A stretch of DNA of 64,000 nt from Aerococcus suis (GTDB lineage Bacteria; Bacillota; Bacilli; Lactobacillales; Aerococcaceae): contig NZ_FWXK01000001.1 of the NCBI RefSeq assembly GCF_900176325.1, positions 1 through 64,000 of the forward strand, read 5' to 3'. The position numbers and the translations under genes are program-made. The stretch's first letter is position 1. Each line of letters starts with the position of its first letter. The notes under the pieces are model-generated. The model was not told the origin of the DNA. It ran no database searches and saw only the letters and a program-made list of their open reading frames with translations. This document shows positions 6,727 to 15,810 of this stretch, piece after piece.

Positions 6727-7944
6727 TTATTTAATAACATATGTTTTAGGCTTGTAAAAAATTAAATCATAAGCATTTTTTTCTTCATCAAATGTCATCG
6801 ATTCGATATATAAGACATCACTATCTTTAATCCATTGATTAATTTCACCTGGTTGAACGACCATTTCAAGTCGATCATAAGATTGTTTCATTTCTGCTAT
6901 GATAGCATCTAAAAGTGTCATTAAATCATCCTCATCTTGTGCAGAAATAAACACAGATGGTTGATTAAATAAAATTTTCGGATTGTCATCAACTAAATCT
7001 GCCTTATTGTATACAAACAGATGAGGAATGGTATCCATACCAAGCGCTTTTAACTGTTCTAATACAACAGTTTCTTGTTCAGCCGCATAGTTTGAAGACG
7101 CATCAATCACAATTAATAATAAGTCGACTTGTCGATTTTCTTCTAATGTTGAGTGAAAGGCATCAATAATCATCGGTGGCAAGTCTTGAATAAATCCTAC
7201 TGTATCAGTCATAGTCATTTTAAAATGATTTTCTAATGAAAATGTTCGAGTTAATGGTGTTAAGGTTGCGAATAATTGATTCGCTTCATAAGTATCGGCT
7301 GCGGATATATTATTTATTAAAGTCGATTTACCTGCATTCGTGTACCCTATCAATCCAATTTGAAAAACTGAACTATTTTGGCGTCTTGCACGTGTTCTTT
7401 CTCGATGCGCTTCTACATCTTTCAATTCATGTTTAATTCGCTGAATTTCATTTCGCAATACCCGGCGATTTTGTTCAAGTTTGGTTTCACCTGGTCCACG
7501 AGTTCCAATGCCTCCACCTAATCTTGACATCATTTCACCAAATCCAGATAGTCGAGGGAGTAAATATTCATTTTGTGCTAATGCAACTTGTAGTTTCCCT
7601 TCAACCGACGTCGCCCGTTGTGCAAAGATATCTAAAATCAGTTGGACACGGTCAATCACTGGTACTTCCAATTGTCCCTGAATATTATTATTTTGAGAAG
7701 GACTCAGTTGTTCATAAAAAATGACCATATCTGCATCATTCTTGGTAATTTCTCGATTAATTTCTTCTAATTTTCCTTTTCCAACAATGTAACGCTTATC
7801 TATACGTTCTCTTTTTTGAGAAATAATGGAAACAACTTTACCTTGTGCTGTTTCAACGAGTTCTTGTAGTTCATTCATTTGCATTTCATAGCGATGATCA
7901 CTAATTTCTTGAGTTTGAACACCAACTAAAATAATTTGTTGCAT
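6727..7944 (-). CDS. hflX: GTPase HflX, ribosome-associated
   Basis: 405 residues. HflX binds ribosomes and rescues or splits stalled 70S particles, especially under stress. The N-terminal HflX domain (about 1-190) contains the linker motif GGGIGTRGPGETKLE (143-157). The Ras-like G domain follows with G1 GYTNAGKST (200-208), G3 DTVGF and G4 NKAD. AGGAGG lies upstream of ATG 7944. It is the last gene of a minus-strand run and directly follows miaA (12-base gap), a pairing seen in many bacteria (miaA-hfq-hflX in enterics). Confidence 0.96.
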   Translation of the reverse strand: MQQIILVGVQTQEISDHRYEMQMNELQELVETAQGKVVSIISQKRERIDKRYIVGKGKLEEINREITKNDADMVIFYEQLSPSQNNNIQGQLEVPVIDRVQLILDIFAQRATSVEGKLQVALAQNEYLLPRLSGFGEMMSRLGGGIGTRGPGETKLEQNRRVLRNEIQRIKHELKDVEAHRERTRARRQNSSVFQIGLIGYTNAGKSTLINNISAADTYEANQLFATLTPLTRTFSLENHFKMTMTDTVGFIQDLPPMIIDAFHSTLEENRQVDLLLIVIDASSNYAAEQETVVLEQLKALGMDTIPHLFVYNKADLVDDNPKILFNQPSVFISAQDEDDLMTLLDAIIAEMKQSYDRLEMVVQPGEINQWIKDSDVLYIESMTFDEEKNAYDLIFYKPKTYVIK

Positions 7945-7956
7945 AAATTCTCCCTC

Positions 7957-8901
7957 CTAATGATTCAAAAAATATTTGATATCAGAAATTAATGTTTCTT
8001 TATCTTCATTAGTCAACGACAGTGGATCAATATAATGAACTTCTGTCATTCGATTTCTAATCCAGGTTAATTGACGTTTCGCATAGCGACGAGAGTCTTG
8101 CTTTAATTGATTGATAACATCCTCTAATTCTGCTTCTTTAGTAAAGTATGGGAATAATTCTTTATACCCAATTGCTTTCACTGCTTGGTTATCTGTTGGT
8201 AAATCTTGCCGAAATAGCCATTGTGCTTCTTCTAATAATCCAGCTTCTAACATGACATCAACACGTTCATTAATCCGTTCATAGAGTTGCGCACGATTTG
8301 TATCCAAAGCTATTACAAATAAATCATAAGGGCTCGTATGATGTTGATGCGTTTCTTGTTGCTCAGAAAACAATTGCTCAGAAAACTCACAAACTTCTAA
8401 CATTCGAATAACACGTCTGACATTATTGGGATGAACTTGTTTAGCCGCCTCAGGATCTACTTTTTTTAATTGTTCATAAACAACATAAGACCCGTCTCTT
8501 TCTGCTAGTTGCGTCATTTTTTGCCGAAATTCAGGATGTGGTTCCACTTTTCCCCCTAACGACAAATCATATAAGAAAGCTTCTAAGTATAATCCTGTCC
8601 CACCAACTAAAATTGGTTGATGATTTTTAGTAAAGATTTTTTTCATTGCTTTTTGCGCCTCAAGCTTAAATTCTGAAGCACTAAATGACTGATCAACTGA
8701 CCGAATATCAACTAAATGATGAGGAACTTTTGCTTGCTCTGCATCAGTTGGCTTTGCAGTTCCAATAGCTAATTCACGATAAATTTGCATAGAATCGCCA
8801 TTAATAATCTCACCATCAATTGCTTGAGCAATTTCAATACTTAATGATGTTTTCCCAATTCCTGTTGGGCCAGTGATTACTATCAGTTTTGGTTTCTTCA
8901 T
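7957..8901 (-). CDS. miaA: tRNA dimethylallyltransferase
   Basis: 314 residues from the chosen start. Transfers a dimethylallyl group to N6 of A37 in tRNAs that read UNN codons. Shows the P-loop GPTGIGKT (11-18), the DSMQIYRELAIGTAKPT substrate-binding segment, VGGTGLY, and the C-terminal KRQLTWIRNR motif. An ATG at 8913 overlaps the ribosome-binding site itself (ATGGGAGGAAAT), so ATG 8901, which follows GGGAGG at normal spacing, is the real start. Its substrate DMAPP connects it to the isoprenoid gene ispA four genes upstream. Confidence 0.96.
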   Translation of the reverse strand: MKKPKLIVITGPTGIGKTSLSIEIAQAIDGEIINGDSMQIYRELAIGTAKPTDAEQAKVPHHLVDIRSVDQSFSASEFKLEAQKAMKKIFTKNHQPILVGGTGLYLEAFLYDLSLGGKVEPHPEFRQKMTQLAERDGSYVVYEQLKKVDPEAAKQVHPNNVRRVIRMLEVCEFSEQLFSEQQETHQHHTSPYDLFVIALDTNRAQLYERINERVDVMLEAGLLEEAQWLFRQDLPTDNQAVKAIGYKELFPYFTKEAELEDVINQLKQDSRRYAKRQLTWIRNRMTEVHYIDPLSLTNEDKETLISDIKYFLNH

Positions 8902-8921
8902 ATTTCCTCCCATCCGACTTT

Positions 8922-10613
8922 TTAAATTTGTGCTTTATAGTCTTCAGCTTGGTTTAATAGGTCTTCAGCGGCTGCTTTTGATGAATCACTCACCGTCTCG
9001 CCAGTGGTCATTTGAGCCACTTCAACCACACGCTGATCAGGTGACAACGTTGTCACTGTTGTTATCGTCCGTTGATCTTCTTCTTGTTTTTGGATGTGGA
9101 GATGATTGTCTGCCATAGCAGCTACTTGAGGTAAATGTGAAATACATAATACCTGAGCTTTTACCCCAATTTTATACATTTTATTTGCGATAGCTTGCGC
9201 CACACGTCCACTAACACCCGTATCGACTTCATCAAAAATAATGGCTGTAATATTTTGATTCGTTTGAAACACTGTCTTCATGGCTAACATAATTCGAGAT
9301 AACTCGCCACCACTAGCTGTTTTTACTAGTGGTTTAAAAGGTTCTCCTAAGTTCGTGCGAATGTAAAATTCAACGTTATCAAGACCTGTCACTAAAATAT
9401 GTTGACTAGGCTTAATCTCAATTTTAAATTCGGCATTTTGCATATAGAGATCTTGAAGCTCTTGATTAATTCGTTTAGCTAAATACTCACTTACTTGCAG
9501 CCGTGCCTCATGTAAATTTTTACCGGCATTAAGCACGATTTCTTCTTTTGATTTTAACTCCGCTTCTAATTCTGATTGGTAACTTTCCATATGGGTTAAC
9601 TTATCTAATTCTTTTTGAGCACGTTCGCCATATGCAATGATTTTTTCAGCTGAATTTCCATATTTCCGTTTTAAATTGGAATACAATTGTAGTCGTGATT
9701 CGATTTCATCTAAACGGATAGGATCGTAATATAAATTTTCTTGAGTCGTTCGCAAGCTACTAGCCAAATCTTGAACAGCATAATAAGCAGAGTTGGCTTG
9801 TTCAGCATAATTGGCATAATCCTCGTCAACGTCACTAATACTATTTAAATCCCCAACGACTTGTCCAAAGAGGTCGACAACATTCCAGTCTTGGTCCATT
9901 AACAATGCGGTTGCATTTTGTAAGGCATCAACAATTTTTTGATAATTCCGCATTTGATCACGTTCAGTAATTAATTCTTCCTCTTCGCCAATTTTTATTG
10001 CACTCTCATCAATTTCTGATACTTGATAAGTTAATAAATCAATTCTTTGAGCCGTTTCTTGTTCATTTAATGCTGTTTTTTCTAAAGCTTCTTTTGCTTC
10101 ACGATAACCAACAAAAGCTTCTTTATAATTTTGATAGATATCGCTATACTGATCAACACCAAAACTATCAACTAATCGTATATGACGTTTCGTATCCATC
10201 AATGCTTGGTGCTCATTTTGCCCATGAATATCGACTATAAATTGACCTAATTTTTTCAATAACGAAACAGTTAGCGGACTTCCATTCACCTTAATCGTAT
10301 TTTTTCCACTTTGATTAAGTTCACGAGTAATCAATAATTGATTATCTGAAAAATCAATGCCGTTTTCAGATAAAAAAGTTTGGCCCTCTGCAGATAGATG
10401 AGGGACAAAAAATAATCCTTTTAGTAAGTATTTCTCTGTTTCATAACGAATAAAATCGCTGGATCCTCTACCGCCCATTAATTGACCAATAGCATCAATA
10501 ATGATGGATTTACCAGCTCCTGTTTCACCAGTTAATACTGTCATTCCTTCTTCAAAATCAATATGTAATTGATCAATAATGGCAAAATTATGTATTTCCA
10601 AATGCTGTAACAT
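8922..10613 (-). CDS. recN: DNA repair ATPase RecN
   Basis: 563 residues, normal for RecN, an SMC-like ATPase that acts early in double-strand break repair. The Walker A GETGAGKS is at 29-36. Two coiled-coil stretches flank the centre (about 165-210 and 300-370). The ABC signature ASGGELSRIMLAM and Walker B ITAIIFDEVDTG are near the C-terminus. It follows tlyA with an 11-base gap. Confidence 0.96.
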   Translation of the reverse strand: MLQHLEIHNFAIIDQLHIDFEEGMTVLTGETGAGKSIIIDAIGQLMGGRGSSDFIRYETEKYLLKGLFFVPHLSAEGQTFLSENGIDFSDNQLLITRELNQSGKNTIKVNGSPLTVSLLKKLGQFIVDIHGQNEHQALMDTKRHIRLVDSFGVDQYSDIYQNYKEAFVGYREAKEALEKTALNEQETAQRIDLLTYQVSEIDESAIKIGEEEELITERDQMRNYQKIVDALQNATALLMDQDWNVVDLFGQVVGDLNSISDVDEDYANYAEQANSAYYAVQDLASSLRTTQENLYYDPIRLDEIESRLQLYSNLKRKYGNSAEKIIAYGERAQKELDKLTHMESYQSELEAELKSKEEIVLNAGKNLHEARLQVSEYLAKRINQELQDLYMQNAEFKIEIKPSQHILVTGLDNVEFYIRTNLGEPFKPLVKTASGGELSRIMLAMKTVFQTNQNITAIIFDEVDTGVSGRVAQAIANKMYKIGVKAQVLCISHLPQVAAMADNHLHIQKQEEDQRTITTVTTLSPDQRVVEVAQMTTGETVSDSSKAAAEDLLNQAEDYKAQI

Positions 10614-10624
10614 TAGACCACCTC

Positions 10625-11455
10625 TTAATGGTTTGCTAATAACTCATGTGCCTCATCGATAACACTATCAATGTGAATTGTTGAAGCTACCCCAAGATTT
10701 TGATTTTGACACGGTTTTAAATGCATTAAAAACTCAATGTTACCCGTTCCTCCAGTAATAGGAGAATAAGATAAGTTTACAACATCGAAACCTGCTAAAT
10801 TAGCTTTCTCAAAGACTTCCTCTATAATTTCTTTATGAACTTTTTTATCGCGAACTAACCCTTTTCGACCTACTTTATCTCTTCCAGCTTCAAATTGTGG
10901 TTTAATTAAAGCAGCCACTTCTCCATCTGACGCTAAAATATGATAAAGAGGTGGTAGAATAAGGCCAAGAGAAATAAATGAAACATCTATAGTTGCGATA
11001 TTAGGTTCTCCATGTTTAAAATCTTCAGGTTGGCTATAGCGAAAATTAGTTTGCTCCATAACAATCACTCGTTCATCTGAACGCAATTTCCACGCTAATT
11101 GGTTAGTCCCGACATCCAGAGCATATGATAATGAGGCCCCATGTTGCAATGCAACATCAGTAAATCCCCCTGTAGAAGAACCAATATCTAGAACAATTTG
11201 ATTCGAAAAATCGAGATTAAATTGTTCAATTGCTTGAAGAAGTTTTAATCCGCCTCGCGATACATAAGGAAAGTCATCTCCTTTTAAAGACAATTCAGTG
11301 GTTTCAGCTAACTTCTCACCAGGCTTATCAATCCGCTCTTGGTGATCATTATAAATTTTTCCCGCCATAATATAGCGTTTTGCTTTTTCTCGAGAATCAG
11401 CTAATCCCTGTCTCACAACAAGAACATCTGCTCTAATTTTTGCCAATTTTGCCAC
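10625..11455 (-). CDS. tlyA: TlyA family rRNA (cytidine-2'-O)-methyltransferase
   Basis: 276 residues. An N-terminal S4 RNA-binding domain (about 5-65, RADVLVVRQGLADSREKAKR) is joined to an FtsJ-like SAM methyltransferase fold, with the SAM motif LDIGSSTGGFTD and the catalytic-type ALDVGTNQL. The family 2'-O-methylates rRNA cytidines; Firmicute homologues (YqxC) are often mislabelled hemolysins. It sits 4 bases from ispA and 11 from recN, the usual Firmicute order ispA-tlyA-(argR)-recN. No argR is present here. Confidence 0.9.
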   Translation of the reverse strand: MAKLAKIRADVLVVRQGLADSREKAKRYIMAGKIYNDHQERIDKPGEKLAETTELSLKGDDFPYVSRGGLKLLQAIEQFNLDFSNQIVLDIGSSTGGFTDVALQHGASLSYALDVGTNQLAWKLRSDERVIVMEQTNFRYSQPEDFKHGEPNIATIDVSFISLGLILPPLYHILASDGEVAALIKPQFEAGRDKVGRKGLVRDKKVHKEIIEEVFEKANLAGFDVVNLSYSPITGGTGNIEFLMHLKPCQNQNLGVASTIHIDSVIDEAHELLANH

Positions 11456-11459
11456 TTCC

Positions 11460-12347
11460 TTATATCTCTAAATACTCTAGAAAACCAGACATCAGCTCAC
11501 TATCAAACTTGGAATTCAACTGCTTAATTTCATCTAAAATCTGATTGCAGTTAGCAATTTCTTCTGTTAAAGTGCGTTTCGCCCCTTCAGTTGTTAGTAA
11601 CTCTGGATAAGTATTTTTATGATGCGCTTGATCTCCAGATTGTTTTTTCCCTCTTTGTTCGTCAGTCCATAAGACTTCCTGTAAATCATTTTGAATTTGA
11701 TAAGCTAATCCATAATGATACGCAAACTGAGCCAATTTTTCTTTAATAGCTTCTGAAACTTCGCCGATAACTCCTGCGCCAACTAGTGCAAAACGAATCA
11801 GTTCACCGGTTTTCAAAGAGTGGACTGTTTGCAATTCAGACAGAGATAATCCATGATTTTCTCCTAACATGTCTCCCATTTGACCACCGACCATTCCATG
11901 ACGCCCAGCTGTTGCACTTAACAAGTTAACTAATTGTACTTGAATAGCAGGTGTTACCTCACTATTAGGTTCACTTATTAAATGAAAAGCTTCTGTTAAT
12001 AAAGCATCACCTGCTAGAATTGCAGTGGCTTCATCAAACTGTTTATGATTTGTTAGTTTTCCCCGTCGATAATCATCGTCATCCATCGCTGGCAAATCAT
12101 CATGAATTAAAGAATATGTATGAATAGCTTCGAGAGCAGCTGCTGCTTGAAAGCCTTTAGATTCATTAACCATAAATGCTTTTAAGGTAGCCAATAATAG
12201 TAATGGTCGAATCCGTTTGCCACCATTGCTTAATGAATACCACATACTAGCGCCCAATTGATTCATTCCAGATTTCTGGCTAAAAATAGTTTCTAAATAG
12301 TTATCAAAGGTCGGTAATATCTCTTGACTAAACTCTTTTAACTGCAT
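11460..12347 (-). CDS. ispA: Farnesyl/geranyl diphosphate synthase (polyprenyl synthetase)
   Basis: 295 residues. Condenses IPP with allylic diphosphates to supply precursors of undecaprenyl phosphate and quinones. The first Asp-rich motif DDLPAMDDDD (83-92) is intact with the KRIRPLL substrate segment (44-50). The second Asp-rich motif, usually DDILD, reads QNDLQEV; one Mg-binding Asp is Asn and another is Glu. The enzyme may still work, as part of the motif remains, but this is unusual. It lies between xseB and tlyA, the standard Firmicute arrangement. Confidence 0.92.
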   Translation of the reverse strand: MQLKEFSQEILPTFDNYLETIFSQKSGMNQLGASMWYSLSNGGKRIRPLLLLATLKAFMVNESKGFQAAAALEAIHTYSLIHDDLPAMDDDDYRRGKLTNHKQFDEATAILAGDALLTEAFHLISEPNSEVTPAIQVQLVNLLSATAGRHGMVGGQMGDMLGENHGLSLSELQTVHSLKTGELIRFALVGAGVIGEVSEAIKEKLAQFAYHYGLAYQIQNDLQEVLWTDEQRGKKQSGDQAHHKNTYPELLTTEGAKRTLTEEIANCNQILDEIKQLNSKFDSELMSGFLEYLEI

Positions 12348-12357
12348 GCAAAACTCC

Positions 12358-12597
12358 TTAATTTTCTTCTTGCTTATCGTCTAATGGTTGTAATTTTCCA
12401 GCATCGTCCATTAATTTTGTCATTGTTTTTTCAGCACTTTCAAGCTCATTTGCACAATATTGACTCAATGTCATTCCATCTTGGAAAGCAGCCATTGATT
12501 CTGCTAAAGAAATATTGCCATTTTGTAATTTTTCTACAATCATCTCTAATTGATTCATTGCGTCTTCAAATGTTAAGTCCTCAGTATTAATTGACAT
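12358..12597 (-). CDS. xseB: Exodeoxyribonuclease VII small subunit
   Basis: 79 residues from ATG 12597, beginning MSINTEDLTFEDAMNQLE, the typical XseB pattern, with a short two-helix body (LQNGNISLAESMAAFQDGM). An in-frame upstream start at 12651 would overlap xseA and lacks a ribosome site; AGGTAGGCG precedes 12597. It partners with XseA to degrade single-stranded DNA. Next gene ispA begins 10 bases after its stop. Confidence 0.93.
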   Translation of the reverse strand: MSINTEDLTFEDAMNQLEMIVEKLQNGNISLAESMAAFQDGMTLSQYCANELESAEKTMTKLMDDAGKLQPLDDKQEEN

Positions 12598-12616
12598 TTT
12601 TTCGCCTACCTTTTTA

Positions 12617-13957
12617 TCATTTATTTTTCCGTGTTCCAGTAATTTGAGCATTCAATTCCCCATCTGATACTTGAATTTTCACCTTATCTCCAATATCAAC
12701 TTGGTTAATGGAAGAGATTTGCTGATTACGTGATTCCGTTATACTATATCCTTTTTTTAGTTGTTTTAATGGTGATAATGCATCCAAAGTAGTCATATGT
12801 TGGTTCAGATGTTGGCGTTGATTATTTAGAAATTGATTCATTGCAGAACTAAGTTTCTCTTGATTCCACTCAAACTGTTGTCTAGCATTTATCACATGAT
12901 GTTTAGGATTATGTTGCCATAATTGGTTCGTTTTTGTAGTAAACTCTTGCTTATACTTCGTTAAGAACTTTTGACCATTCGTCCATAATCGATCATTCAA
13001 TTGATCTAACTGTAATTGTTTCACCTCATATAACCGACTAGGATCTTGGAAAATATAGTTTCTTTGAACTTTTAATAACCGCTCATTCAAGTGGTTGATC
13101 CGTTGATGTTCAAATGCAAACATTTGCCGTTGCCAATTTTTTATTCTTATAATTTCATCTTGTAATACTGGAGTGGCTAATTCAGCTGCGCCAGTTGGAG
13201 TAGCAGCACGTTCATCACTAACAAAGTCAACTAATGTTGTATCAGTCTCATGACCAACTGACGTAATAATTGGTAGACTCATCTTAGCTACTTGACGAAC
13301 AACAGCTTCTTCATTAAATGGCCATAAATCTTCAATTGATCCCCCACCACGGCCAATAATGACGGTATCGTAATCATGATTGGCTTCAATTCGTTTCAAT
13401 TGCTTAACCAAACTATCTTTTGCTTTATTTCCTTGTACTACCGCAGGATAAAGAACTAGTTGTACGATGGGATAACGCCGATTAACTGTTGTTATAATAT
13501 CCCGAATAACCGCTCCGCTTTGAGAGGTAACCACAGCAATTTTTTTAGGAAACCGAGGAATAGGTTTATGTTCAAAATCAAATAAACCTTCTTTTGCCAG
13601 CTTTTCCTTCAATTGTTCGTAGGCTTGATAGAGTGCCCCGATTCCATCCGGTGACATTTCATCAATATATAACTGATAAGATCCTTGACGTTCATAAACA
13701 CCAATATGTCCTTTTACAAGGACTTTCATTCCTTCTTCGGGTTTAAAAGCTAATTTTTTATAAGCATTTTTAAACATAACAACTGAAATAACGGCATCAT
13801 CATCTTTCAAAGAAAAATATTGATGGCCATTTGGTCGCAAACGAAAATTAGAAATTTCTCCAGTCACATATACTGTTTGTAAATAAGGATCTTTAGTAAA
13901 TTTGGCTTTAATATATTGTGTAAGCTGATTAATTGTTAAATAAGATGTTTCAGTCAT
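12617..13957 (-). CDS. xseA: Exodeoxyribonuclease VII large subunit
   Basis: 446 residues. An N-terminal OB-fold (about 8-100, with VYVTGEISNFRLRPNGHQYF) is followed by the catalytic core containing VVTSQSGAVIRDI and the GRGGGSIEDLW and SVGHETDTTLVDFVSD motifs, then a long coiled-coil region (about 270-390). It overlaps the end of folD by 8 bases, so translation is probably coupled. Confidence 0.96.
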   Translation of the reverse strand: MTETSYLTINQLTQYIKAKFTKDPYLQTVYVTGEISNFRLRPNGHQYFSLKDDDAVISVVMFKNAYKKLAFKPEEGMKVLVKGHIGVYERQGSYQLYIDEMSPDGIGALYQAYEQLKEKLAKEGLFDFEHKPIPRFPKKIAVVTSQSGAVIRDIITTVNRRYPIVQLVLYPAVVQGNKAKDSLVKQLKRIEANHDYDTVIIGRGGGSIEDLWPFNEEAVVRQVAKMSLPIITSVGHETDTTLVDFVSDERAATPTGAAELATPVLQDEIIRIKNWQRQMFAFEHQRINHLNERLLKVQRNYIFQDPSRLYEVKQLQLDQLNDRLWTNGQKFLTKYKQEFTTKTNQLWQHNPKHHVINARQQFEWNQEKLSSAMNQFLNNQRQHLNQHMTTLDALSPLKQLKKGYSITESRNQQISSINQVDIGDKVKIQVSDGELNAQITGTRKNK

Positions 13958-14798
13958 TGCTTTCCACTTCCAATTTTTCTACAAATTGTTTAAATAACAT
14001 CACGTTAGTTAAAGGGCCGACCCCACCCGGAACAGGTGAAATACCTTTTACTTTAGCGGCAACCTCGTCAAATTTAACGTCACCGACTAGTTTCCCTTTA
14101 TCATTGAAGTTAATACCAATATCAATCACAATAGCATTTGGATTCACCATATCTGCAGTGATAAATTCTGGTTTTCCTATAGCAACACATAAAATATCAG
14201 CTGTTCGTGTCAACTCAGCTAAGTTTTCAGTTTTAGTATGACACAATGTCACCGTACATTCTTTTTGTAAAAGTAATTCTGCAAGTGGTTTTCCTACAAT
14301 CGCACTTCGTCCTACCATAACCGCTTTTTTACCTTGAAACTCAGTTTGATAATATTCAAGTAACTTAATCGCAGCTAGTGGTGTATTGGGTATGCGAGAG
14401 GGAGAGTATGTCAGTAAATTTCCTAGATGGGCTGGATGAATCGCATCACAATCTTTATTCGGGTCAATGGCAAGAACAATCTTTTTACGATCAATATGCG
14501 CTGGAAGTGGCATCTCAATCATAATCCCATCCACATCATCGTCATGATTTAATTCTTGAATTTTGTGGTATAACGTCTCCGTATCTGTTTCGTGGGGGAG
14601 ATGAAGGATTGTTAAACGAATACCTAACTGATTCGCAAATTTTTGTTTTTGCTTAGAATATGTATTACTAGCAGGATCATTCCCTACAAACACGGTCTTA
14701 ATATTAGGCATAATTCCTCGTTTTTTTAGTTGGATAACTTTATTTTTTAATAATACAATTTCTTCTTCAACTACCGGTTTTGATCGGTAAATCCTCAT
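13950..14798 (-). CDS. folD: Bifunctional methylenetetrahydrofolate dehydrogenase/cyclohydrolase
   Basis: 282 residues. Interconverts 5,10-methylene- and 10-formyl-THF for purine and formyl-Met synthesis. Motifs: VGNDPASNTYSKQKQKFA with the catalytic Lys region, GIMIEMPLPAHID, NKDCDAIHP, VGRSAIVGKPLAELLL (NADP site) and the C-terminal PVPGGVGPLTNVML. A terminator lies between nusB and folD (14814-14846), so folD probably starts the folD-xseA-xseB-ispA-tlyA-recN-miaA-hflX transcript. Confidence 0.96.
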   Translation of the reverse strand: MRIYRSKPVVEEEIVLLKNKVIQLKKRGIMPNIKTVFVGNDPASNTYSKQKQKFANQLGIRLTILHLPHETDTETLYHKIQELNHDDDVDGIMIEMPLPAHIDRKKIVLAIDPNKDCDAIHPAHLGNLLTYSPSRIPNTPLAAIKLLEYYQTEFQGKKAVMVGRSAIVGKPLAELLLQKECTVTLCHTKTENLAELTRTADILCVAIGKPEFITADMVNPNAIVIDIGINFNDKGKLVGDVKFDEVAAKVKGISPVPGGVGPLTNVMLFKQFVEKLEVESND

Positions 14799-14813
14799 AC
14801 TATTCCCACCTTT

Positions 14814-14846
14814 TAAAAAAGGCTAAATTGAATCATCAACTTAGCC
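14814..14846 (-). terminator. Terminator between nusB and folD
   Basis: On the minus strand GGCTAA-g-TTGA / TCAA-t-TTAGCC forms a near-perfect stem (14821-14846) followed by a T run (14814-14820). It separates the pepP-asp23-nusB transcript from folD and downstream genes. Confidence 0.8.
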
Positions 14847-14870
14847 CCGTTTAGTCTTATTTTATATCAA

Positions 14871-15422
14871 TTAATCGATATCATCCATAATATTGGAAAG
14901 TACACCATTAATAAATTTTCGAGATTTATCATCTGAATATAATTTAGCTAATTCCAATGCTTCTGATAGCGCAACCACTTTGGGAACAACTTCTCGATCA
15001 GCATAAAGCATTTCATATACAGCAACCCGTAAAATTTCTAAATTAATCAATTCTAAACGATTAACAGACCAATTTCCTTGGATATGTTGATCAATCAATT
15101 GATCAATTTCATCTGAATTTTCTTGAACTCCATTAACAATTTGCTCTAAATAATGAGGAATCATGATGTCTTCATCATATTCAAATTGCTTGAAACTTCC
15201 TTTAGGTACAATTTTATCATTAGTTTGGATAGGTTTTAAATATTGTTTTAAAGAATCAAATTTATTTTCATCAATTTCATCTTTATTTAATGTTTGAGTT
15301 AATAATTCAGTATTGCTTAAAATGTGATGTAAACTATCCTCTAATGATAAATCACTATTTAAAGATTGTTGGTAAAGTAATAAAATAGCTAATTCGCGAA
15401 TTTGTGAGTTTTGTAATTTCAT
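14871..15422 (-). CDS. nusB: Transcription antitermination factor NusB
   Basis: 183 residues from ATG 15422, longer than the usual 130-150 because of an insert of about 40 residues in the middle (around 45-85). The N-terminal QIRELAILLLYQQ and the C-terminal NWSVNRLELINLEILRVAVYEM...PKVVALSEALELAKLYSDDKSRKFINGVL are typical NusB helices that bind boxA RNA with S10. AGGTGAT overlaps the stop of the preceding gene and gives good spacing to 15422; a GTG and an ATG slightly upstream are poorer. Confidence 0.92.
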   Translation of the reverse strand: MKLQNSQIRELAILLLYQQSLNSDLSLEDSLHHILSNTELLTQTLNKDEIDENKFDSLKQYLKPIQTNDKIVPKGSFKQFEYDEDIMIPHYLEQIVNGVQENSDEIDQLIDQHIQGNWSVNRLELINLEILRVAVYEMLYADREVVPKVVALSEALELAKLYSDDKSRKFINGVLSNIMDDID

Positions 15423-15431
15423 TAGCATCAC

Positions 15432-15791
15432 CTATTTCAATTTCTCAGGCGACAAATCTGCTACTGTGATATTAACACAATCAAGTCGAATATCAGTCAT
15501 ATAGAGAACTTGTTCGATAATTGCTTCTTGTAAGTTGAAACAAACATTAGGAACAGAAACACCATAGTCTAAAACAACCGTAATGTCTAAAGCAATATCC
15601 TCTGTTCCATCTTCATAAAGATAAACATTACCTTCTTTAGAAAATAAAGATGAAAAATTATTTTTCTCTTTAATGACGGTAGCAACTCCTGGTAACTGTT
15701 TTGCTGTTTCCATTGCAATTCCTTCAATTACTTGATCAGAAATATCAATATCTCCAATCACAGTATCTTGATTAGTGTAAGATTGTGTCAT
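15432..15791 (-). CDS. Asp23/Gls24 family envelope stress response protein (YqhY-like)
   Basis: 119 residues from ATG 15791, which follows AAAGGAGG; an apparent TTG start upstream lies inside that ribosome site. The Asp23 domain covers nearly all of it (IGDIDISDQVIEGIAMETAKQL...GVSVPNVCFNLQEAIIEQV). In Firmicutes the copy next to nusB (yqhY) is linked to control of fatty-acid synthesis with accBC, but no acc genes are here. It ends 10 bases before nusB starts. Confidence 0.9.
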   Translation of the reverse strand: MTQSYTNQDTVIGDIDISDQVIEGIAMETAKQLPGVATVIKEKNNFSSLFSKEGNVYLYEDGTEDIALDITVVLDYGVSVPNVCFNLQEAIIEQVLYMTDIRLDCVNITVADLSPEKLK

Positions 15792-15810
15792 AGTATCCTC
15801 CTTTATCAAA

